Of a stretch of 64,000 bases of DNA, positions 56,890-64,000 are shown piece by piece. The position numbers were made by a program, and so were the translations under genes. The stretch is from Catonia carolina (taxonomy: Eukaryota; Arthropoda; Insecta; Hemiptera; Achilidae). The stretch spans positions 13,530,274 through 13,594,273 of the forward strand of contig JAQMRL010000014.1 in assembly GCA_035578175.1 (NCBI GenBank), given 5' to 3'. Every line of letters begins with the position of its first letter. Within the stretch, counting starts at the first letter, position 1. The notes beneath the pieces were generated by a model. The model saw only the letters and a list, made by a program, of their open reading frames with translations, had not been told where the DNA came from and made no database searches.

Positions 56890-57125
56890 TTAATGCATTT
56901 TTTAAACGCTTCTATCCTCTTCCTTTCTACAGCCCCTATCACCCACATTTCACTCCCATGTAATGCTACACTCCAAACATAGTGTTTTAAGTAATTTTTC
57001 CTAATCTCTAAATCAATGTAATCAGTAAGCTGTTTTTATTATTTTCAAAGGCTTTTCTAGCTCGAACAATCTTACTTTTGATTTCACTTGTATACTTCTA
57101 CCATCATTTATATTTTATTTAGGTA
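56890..57125 (-). pseudogene. LINE-C fragment, partly repeating 56310-56391
   Basis: CGCTTCTATCCTCTTCC and the following CTACAGCCCCTATCACCCAC segment repeat sequence at about 56322. It continues upstream in the gene to the CTCGAACAATCTTACTTTTG segment also seen at 32760. Confidence 0.7.
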
Positions 57126-58249
57126 TACTTACGAAAAGATTTACTTCTGGAAAAACCATGTTATAGAAGATAGCTTACGTGACGTTTACATCACGTCTTG
57201 GCTGCAATATCATCCCAGTCTAAACGGTATCACCATTCTAAAAGATGGGATTTCTTGTTTTTTTTTTGTCAATTAAGGCAAAATATTCGTCACGTCGGAT
57301 AATTTGAATTCGGATGAACAAAGGTTAGATATCCGGGATATTACTGTATAAAAAATGATGTCGTCCGAGAGAAAAACGGAGAAATAAAGTTTGAATTAGA
57401 GACAAGGGTAAAAGATTCGGTGGGAGAAAACAGAATTATCAACACAAGTAAGTTAAGATAAATAACGAGCAGCTTCTTGCATGCTTTAAACATTTTTATA
57501 AGCGTTTCTGTTTCATATATGCCTTGTATACCTGTTGTCTTTACAATACAAGAAACATCTAAAATTTTCAAATGCGTTCACAAGACTGTGAGAGGATAGA
57601 CTAGGACGGAACGTAAAAAACAAACGACTGCCTTCTTCATTTCTTCGTTTTTCGGTTGTTGTTTTTATTACCATTATTATATTTTTTATTTTTTGTCTAC
57701 ACTACGCGAGAGGAGTTCTTCTAGTTGGGTCGTATTCCACATGGAGGCCTACACACCTGGGAACGTAAAGGTGACACTTTGACCGAGCATACCACATATG
57801 TCAAATGATGTTCACCATAAATCGCAGATACACACTCTCACAAAAAAAGGATACAGAATTCTAAAAATTTATAAAACAAAACTATATCTGGTTTTATAGT
57901 CTCATATGCTGTGGTTTTGTTTTTACTTTCTTTTGCGCTCTTTGTCTATATTCTATATTATTGTAAAACTCGATAATCTGAATAAATGTGACGATGTTGT
58001 TCGGATTACCTAAATTCCGGAATATCGTAAACAATGGAATATAATAAATCCTATTTCACAGAGTGATTTTTTAGTCCTGTTACCCGATTGTTAATGTCTG
58101 GTAATTTTTTTCTAAGAAAAGAATTTTTTTGTGAAACGAAGTTGGTAGCCCTACTCAATCGGTATAGATACGGCAATGTGAGTTGATTTTCCTTGAGCTA
58201 TGTAAAATTTTGTGCCGTTTCCGTTCGTGTTACGAACACAATGTCAATT
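57126..58249. other. Spacer with two pogo-like end fragments
   Basis: 57275-57352 ends TATCCGGGATATTACTGTA. 57962-58030 starts TAAAACTCGATAATCTGAAT and contains TTCGGATTACC. Both look like solo ends of pogo/Tigger-type elements, pointing away from each other. No gene recognised. Confidence 0.45.
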
Positions 58250-58790
58250 TAATGGTGCATTTTAGACTGGCGTAGCATTGCTGAAGCTGCGTGACAATTT
58301 CACACTGCCATAAAGTCGTCCGAGCGACGGCAAAACGTCTCTTGTAACGTAATCTAATGGTGTATTTCAGACTGCCGTAGCGTCGCGTCACGTTGCCGAA
58401 GCTAGGTGACCAATTCACGCTGGCACAAATTTGCTCGGGTGACGTAGCGGACGTATCTCGTAATGTAATCTAATGGTGCATTTCTGACTGTCGTAATCTA
58501 GTGGTGGATTTCAGACTACCGTAGCATCACGTCGCGTCGGCGAAGCTAGGTGACCAATTCACGCAGGTACAAAGTTGCTCGGGTGACGTAGCGGACGTAT
58601 CTTGTAATGTAATCAATAGTGCAATTCAGACTGCCGTAGCATCACGTCGCGTCACCGATGCTACGTGATTAATTCACGCTGGCATAAAGTCACTCGGGTG
58701 ACGTCGCGAACGTATCTTGTAATGTAATCTAATGGTGCATTTCAGACTGGCGTAGCGTTGCATCGCTAACGTATCTTGACTCACTCATAC
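58250..58790. repeat. CpG-rich minisatellite, about 116 bp unit, 4.5 copies
   Basis: TAATGGTGCATTTCAGACTG-type unit starts fall at about 58250, 58355, 58471 (a 28 bp partial unit), 58499, 58615 and 58730. Units share GCCGTAGCGTCGCGTCACG, CTAGGTGACCAATTCACGC and GGGTGACGTAGCGGACGTAT segments. Much richer in CpG than the rest of the window. Confidence 0.9.
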
Positions 58791-58813
58791 GCACTGCGTC
58801 TATCAACCACCGT

Positions 58814-58849
58814 GCTAGTGTAAAAAAGACGATCACTTTTTACACTAGC
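58814..58849. repeat. Perfect 13 bp-stem hairpin
   Basis: GCTAGTGTAAAAA / TTTTTACACTAGC around a 10 base loop, directly after the minisatellite. Confidence 0.85.
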
Positions 58850-59092
58850 AACTAAAAATCTAGATGCAAATGAAAAACACAGAAATAAGAAACAAAAGCC
58901 AAACGTTTAATAAAACAAAATATGATCAAAAATGACATTAAACATCATTTAAATAATTTAATTAATAAATACAGTAGAAATTTAAGTAAAAATAATAAAT
59001 AAATAATAAATTTTAAGTACATATGCAAAAAAATGTAAAGAAATCAGGAATTACAAAAATTAATAAAATAATTGAAATATAAATAAAAAATA

Positions 59093-59994
59093 TCTGGTGC
59101 GAAACACTCACACAACTTTCTCTTGCCAATGTAAATAAAGAACAATATAGCAAAAAAACTAACCTCAATAAACATAACCTAACTTTAATCATGAGTGAAA
59201 GACGCAAAGTGAAAATCAACCTGTTTGGCTAAAAAAATACGGAAAATCACTCTTTCACGCTAAACTAGGCTCTGTAGAGAATAAGGCTCTAAATAAAAAT
59301 TGTAGATCTTTTAATTTCCTATACATAATTTTATTATATAGCCTACTTACTCTTTTGTCGTAAAATGCATACAAGGCTGAATTCTTAAAACATCGATTTT
59401 TTACACTATTTTGTGAGATAAAACAGAAAACCACTAATTACCACTAAACTACGCGTTATACAAAAAAGTTTGAAATAAAAGTTGTAGGATTTTTAATTTT
59501 CTACAACTTTTATTGTAGGCCTGCGTTTTGCTCTAAAATTCATAGTCTATTAAAGCCGCAATCTTAAAATAATAATTTTTTTACGTGAAAACAGCCTCTC
59601 CAAGAATTTCAGCAGACATGACGCCTACCATATCTTATAAAGCATTAAAAATTTAGTAAACTAGTTAATTTAAAAAAAAATCGTAGGACCAGTTGTTGAG
59701 AAAATCGCAAAAAAGTGAAAAATTACACGAGTTAACTACTACTTCCGGGTGACCGATTTTAAAGAAAATGTTCGTATCGGGTGCGGTATTGGTGTCTAAC
59801 TTAAGTTTCAAGTTTCAAGTTCGTACGATGTTCCGTTCTTGAGATATTCTGTTCACACACAGACCAATCGCTAAAAACATGTTTTTTTGGGTTCAGGGGT
59901 CTGAAAACGTGTAGATCCGGTGAAGAATCGATTTTGAAAAATCGACATGAAAAAAATACTTTTTTTCTTATATTCATATAGGCAAGAGAACGTA
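59093..59994 (+). mobile_element. HLE copy, near full length, 902 bp
   Basis: TCTGGTGCGAAACACTCACA to the hairpin and GGCAAGAGAACGTA. Both internal units and a very short (CA)n. It carries TAGCCTA near 59339 and TAGTCTA at 59543-59549 in place of TA. Confidence 0.88.
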
Positions 59995-60709
59995 AAAATT
60001 TGAGAACAGAATAAAATTTTAACTACGTAAACTTAATTCTTATTGGTCAGATCGGAAAAAATGTTCATAAGGAAACAAATTTGATTTGCCGTGAAAAATA
60101 TAATTCATATATGAATCTTGAATGAATCAATCATATTAGATAAATAAATTACTGCGCATGCGTAAGTCGATTGGGTGTAATTATGGGTAATAAAATATAT
60201 GAAAATACTTGAAGATAATGGAGATGTTGAAAGAGAAGATAATTTAGTAGCGTAGGAAGTTTATGGAGGGAGGGGTAAAGGGGTTGCTAATTTGGCTGTC
60301 ACTTCTTCTTATCCGATGTATTTAAGTGCCTTAATGTGTTAGTAAATAGAAAGAGCGTTTCAAATTTTGACAGGGGTGTATTTATACAGGAGTCGAAAGC
60401 AATTGTTTGACTGATGGCTCCAACTCTTTCTTCTAGTTTATTATGCTACAGAACATTTTGCTTTGAACAATATTCGTGTTGGTACCAGCCTGGAAGGTGT
60501 TCTAAACCGGGTGTATAAAAAGTTATTCTAAAATTATCCTTCGTTTTTATAAACTAATTTTATTGTCATTTATTAAGGGGGTAGTCAACCCAGAAAATAA
60601 AAATTAAAACTTCTGGCTATAATTTATCATTATTTATTTTAAATGAAAGAGTAATTTACTAATAATGATCTACCATTTGAACCAAGCCAGAAAATTAATT
60701 ACAGTCCCT
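59995..60709. other. Spacer, nothing recognised
   Basis: TGCGCATGCGTA near 60154 is an NRF1-like palindrome. Nothing coding. Confidence 0.45.
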
Positions 60710-60720
60710 AATATAAGGGT

Positions 60721-61116
60721 CTGCCCATAACAGACAGGTAGTGTCAAATTATTTACACTCACTCTGTTCGTTGCAGGGCTAAAATAAATAGTTCTGTTTC
60801 TTATCACATGGTCAGCCAATTAAATGACTGAATCATTGAAGAACAGAAGAGGTAGAGGTGCAAAAGACACTAATCAGAGTTATCTCCTCTGAAAGTAATA
60901 AATTTCATTATACAGCCAGACCCTGTGGTGAATGAAGTGAAGGTGTCGTTTGCAGAGTGGAAAATATGTGCTTTTCAGAGGGCCCGGCATGCTGATAAGC
61001 GTACTTTTCCACTCAGTGAGGAAGGCAATGGTAAACCACCCCACTCCTCGTTTTACTTAGTAAAACCTCTACAGGTTCAAACCAGCCTTTTGGCTGATGT
61101 CCTAAACAACAACAAC
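60721..61116 (+). mobile_element. SINE1 reference copy, 396 bp
   Basis: Complete copy with perfect 11 bp target duplication AATATAAGGGT (60710-60720 and 61117-61127), which fixes both family ends: CTGCCCATAACAGACAGG at the start and TGTCCTAAACAACAAC at the end. Landmarks in order: AATAGTTCTGTTTCTTATCA, GAACAGAAGAGGTAGAGGTG, TTATCTCCTCTGAAAGTAAT, CTCAGTGAGGAAGGCAATGG, GGTTCAAACCAGCC. The head is not obviously tRNA-, 7SL- or 5S-derived. Retroposition by a LINE enzyme is inferred from the target duplications. Confidence 0.93.
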
Positions 61117-61127
61117 AATATAAGGGT

Positions 61128-61586
61128 GAGGTTGGAAAAGCGGGCTTTTACGGGCAATCAAATATCTCAGGAACCAAGAACGATATCAACATGATTCTTA
61201 TGCTACAAAATACAGAAAATTGCTTTCTATTATTTGTTGAGTGCGCTTGTATGTATTTTTCTTACAAGAATTTTATTAAAGAAAAACCACATTATCAAAA
61301 ATTATTTTTATGCATTCACAAATTATTTTTTAACTAAATCCCTATTAAGGTTTTTATAATAATCATTCCACACATAATAGAGCAAGAAATTATGAATATT
61401 CGAAAAAAACATCATCCAAATATCTCCAATACAAACCAAAATATTTATTTCCTAAAATGTACAACAATCATGCAAAAACCACATTTCCGGAAAACTTAAA
61501 GTTGAAGGAATAATTTCACTCGCCTTGCTAGTGAGCTTTATTTTAAACAGATGTTTTTATAACTTTTTGTCAACATACAAACAAAG
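61128..61586. other. AT-rich spacer
   Basis: Nothing recognised. Confidence 0.5.
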
Positions 61587-62006
61587 CCACTCAATAACAC
61601 TCCACCTGCCCCAAAACGGGCAGGTGGAGTGTTATTTTAATTGCACTCTATCTGTTTGGTCCAGGGCTAAAAAGAATAGTTCTGTTTCTTTATCACATAG
61701 TCAGCCACTAATATGACTGAACTATTTAAGAACAGAAGAGGTAGAGGTGTAAAAGACACTAGTCAGAGTTATCTCCTCTGAGAGTAATGAATTTCACTAT
61801 GCAGCCAGACCCTGTGGTGAATAAAGTGAAGGTGTCATTTGCAGGGTGGAAAGTGAGTGCTTTTCGGAGGGCCTGGCATGCTGATAAGCATACTCTTTCA
61901 ACTCAGCGAGGAAGGCAATGGTAAACCACCTTACTCCTCGTTTTTACTTAGTAAAACCTCTAGAGGTTCAAACCAGCCTTTCGGCTGTTGACCTAAACAA
62001 CAACAA
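61587..62006 (+). mobile_element. SINE1 copy with inverted head duplication
   Basis: Target duplication CAAACAAAG (61578-61586 and about 62007-62015). The inserted DNA starts with an inverted copy of the SINE head: AATAACACTCCACCTGCCC (61593-61611) pairs perfectly with 61618-61636. The normal SINE1 body and tail follow. Confidence 0.87.
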
Positions 62007-62109
62007 CAAACAAAGTAAACAAATATTGTGATTCAGAAAATTTTAAATTTCAAATCAACGCAAAAAAAACAATCGAAATTTTAAAAAATTCATCTTCATG
62101 AGTTGACTT

Positions 62110-62254
62110 CGCCCTATGATATACACTAGCAATTGTTATATTATAAGAACGCATAATTTAGCATTAATCAGTGATTTTCTGAATTTTTCTCATTAAAAAT
62201 TGATAAAATATGGGTTTTATTAAAGATTGCGGTCTTAATAAGCGATTTACGACA
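62110..62254 (-). mobile_element. HLE internal-unit fragment
   Basis: CATAATTTAGCATTAATCAG, TGATTTTCTGAATTTTTCTC and TTAAAGATTGCGGTCTTAAT match one internal unit. Cut on the right by mariner element 2. Confidence 0.6.
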
Positions 62255-62327
62255 TACGAGGTGTGGCTATTAAACGAGACTGACGTTGTAAAAAATTTAC
62301 TTTTAATTTTATACATAATCACTTATT

Positions 62328-62693
62328 TTATTTACACTCAATCTGTTTGTTGCAGGGCTAAAATAAATAGTTCTGTTTCTCATCACATGGTCAGCCAATT
62401 AAATGACCGAATCATTTAAGAACAGAAGAGGTAGAGGTGTAAAAGACACTAGTCAGAGTTATCTTCTCTGAAAGTAATGAATTTCACTATACAGCCAGAC
62501 CCTGTGGTGAATGAAGTGAAGGTGTCATTTGCAGAGTGGAAAATATGTGCTTTTCAGAGGGCCCGGTATGCTGTTAAGCGTACTTTTCCACTCAGTGAGG
62601 AAGGCATTGGTAAACCGCCTCACTCCTCGTTTTACTTAGTAAAACCTCTACAGGTTCAAACCAGCCTTTCGGCTGTTGACCTAAACAACAACA
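62328..62693 (+). mobile_element. SINE1 copy, 5' truncated, in mariner left arm
   Basis: Starts within the head (TTATTTACACTCAATCTG) but has a perfect 11 bp target duplication AATCACTTATT (62317-62327 and 62694-62704). Confidence 0.92.
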
Positions 62694-63564
62694 AATCACT
62701 TATTGTCACCTTCAATATACACTCCTTCCCTATCCCTACAACGCTTCATTCGAATTTCCCATTGTTGGAAACAATGCTGGAAGTTATCTTCTGTCAGCTC
62801 CTTCAGGACACATGCCGCTTTCTCTTTTACAGCTTCCACAGACTCAAATCTTGTCCCTTTTTAATGCAGATTTCATCTTAGGGAACTGGTAGAAGTCACA
62901 TTGTGCAAGACCTGGTGAATAAGATGGATGTTCTTACACTGAGATACTGTACTTGGCTAGGAACCTCTTGACAGATAACGCGGAATAAGCTGGCGCATTA
63001 TCTTGGTGGAGAACCCATGATTAAACCTTCCACATTTCGGGGCGTTTTTCCTGACTCTTTGACGTAGTTTAGAAAGTACCTGAAGGTAGTAATATGATTA
63101 ATTGTTTGACCTTCAGGAACCCAGTGAAGGTACAGAATCCCATGGATATCAAAATAAATAATCATCATTGCTTTAAATTTTCACTTGCTCATTCGAGCTT
63201 TTTTGGTTCTCCGTAAAGTTCGGCTCTTTGAGTGCATGGTTTAGCTCTTCGTTTCCGGATCATAAGTAAAAAACCACGTTTCATCATATGACATATGATG
63301 AAATATATGTCATATATATTAGAAGAAGATAGATATATAGTAGAAGATAACATTGTTATCTTCTACTTGTTCCCTAAGGTGAAACCTGCATTAAACGGGA
63401 CAAGCTTTGAGTCTGTAGTAGCTTTAAAAAAGAAAGCGGCACGTGTCCTGAAGGAGCTGACAGAAAATGACTTCCAGCACTGTTTCCAACAATGGAAAAT
63501 TCACATGGAGCGTTGTAGGGATAGAGAAGGAGTGTATTTTGAAGGAGACATTAAATGATTATGT

Positions 63565-63966
63565 GTTGTTGTTGTTTAGGTCAACAGCCAAAAGGCTGGT
63601 TTGAACCTCTAGAGGTTTTACTAAGTAAAAACGAGGAGTAAGGTGGTTTACCATTGCCTTCCTCACTGGGTTGAAAGAGTATGCTTATCAGCATGCCAGG
63701 CCCTCCGAAAAGCACTCACTTTCCACCCTGCAAATGACACCTTCACTTCATTCACCACAGGGTCTGGCTGCATAGTGAAATTCATTACTTTCAGAGGAGA
63801 TAACTCTGACTAGTGTCTTTTACACCTCTACCTCTTCTGTTCTTAAATAGTTCAGTCATATAAGTGGCTGACTATGTGATAAGAAACAGAACTATTTTTT
63901 TTAGCCCTGGACCAAACAGATAGAGTGCAATTAAAATAACACTCCACCTGCCCGTTTTGGGCATAA
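63565..63966 (-). mobile_element. SINE1 copy in mariner right arm
   Basis: Full-length, reverse-oriented, with the 12 bp target duplication AAATGATTATGT (63553-63564 and about 63967-63978). Confidence 0.9.
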
Positions 63967-64000
63967 AAATGATTATGTATAAAATTAAAATAAATTTTTT

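Larger units (their letters stand above)
62257..64000. mobile_element. Mariner element 2, fold-back form, with two SINE1 insertions
   Basis: Starts CGAGGTGTGGCTATTAA after TA at 62255-62256. The left arm (to about 62886) carries the transposase C-terminus on the minus strand; a diverged core with the FQHCF-type region complement continues to about 63290. From about 63367 the plus strand carries the same C-terminus again (LFPKVKPALNGTSFES, KKKAARVLKELTENDFQ, ERCRDREGVYFEGD) and heads towards a second 3' terminus beyond the window. A hairpin of about 13 bp (63341-63368 region, GTAGAAGATAACA / TGTTATCTTCTAC) sits at the junction. Confidence 0.8.

Noticed and set aside
58250..58790. CRISPR-like repeat/spacer array
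   Set aside because: Whole 116 bp units are tandemly repeated with no unique spacers; a minisatellite in a eukaryotic genome.
60925..61194. A 70-90 codon frame beginning MNF(I/T)IQPDPVVNEVKV recurs at many places (about 21900, 35540, 51260, 60925, 62477)
   Set aside because: It is the middle of SINE1. Recurrence reflects nucleotide identity between copies; frames are broken in many copies and run into the (AAC)n tail as poly-Asn. No sign of coding selection.

Overview
This 64 kb window is AT-rich eukaryotic DNA, almost certainly from an insect. I infer a hemimetabolous insect from the LINE protein types, the tRNA-derived SINEs and the DINE-1/Helentron-like repeats; the species cannot be named from the sequence. 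I found no convincing host protein gene, rRNA gene or functional tRNA gene. Nearly all recognisable sequence is transposable-element DNA, much of it nested, with AT-rich unassigned spacers between.

The dominant family (called HLE here) is a non-coding element of about 1.0 kb, present in roughly 30 whole or partial copies on both strands. One end reads TCTGGTGTGAAAC. The other is a short hairpin followed by GGCAAGAGAAAGTA. Copies carry a subterminal inverted repeat (ACTTTCTCTTGCC / GGCAAGAGAAAGT), a length-variable (CA)n tract at a fixed site and two or more internal units of about 170 bp. This is the layout of non-autonomous Helentrons (DINE-1/HINE type). No Rep/helicase gene is visible. SINE1 (about 400 bp, (AAC)n tail, 9-12 bp target duplications) has about 19 copies. 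SINE2 and SINE3 are tRNA-derived.

LINEs: a nearly complete 3.6 kb RTE-like element at 6040-9640 (minus strand) holds one endonuclease/reverse-transcriptase frame broken by a single in-frame TGA, and sits inside an HLE copy with a 13 bp target duplication. Truncated pieces of at least five other LINE families are scattered, several with exact target duplications (27983-28610, 22717-23221, 23499-24087, 972-1628, 15702-16015).

DNA transposons: a 1.97 kb P-element-like transposon at 20328-22299 (32 bp terminal inverted repeats, 8 bp target duplication, decayed THAP-like coding); two mariner elements whose 3' ends are duplicated as long inverted arms (51823-52925 and 62257 to the window end); an 831 bp fold-back element at 4512-5342; a pogo-like element at 49151-49691; and a MITE-like element at 42957-43265. 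Minisatellites lie at 38048-38520 and 58250-58790, and a polypurine tract at 55208-55480.

The most unusual signal is not an annotated element. Independent copies of the same repeats carry 5-6 nt insertions at different TA sites, turning TA into TAGGCTA, TAGCCTA, TAGGCCTA, TAGTCTA or TAGACTA. These match the expected excision footprints of a TA-targeting (Tc1/mariner-class) transposon with a 3-nt GNC overhang. No element with such ends is visible in the window.
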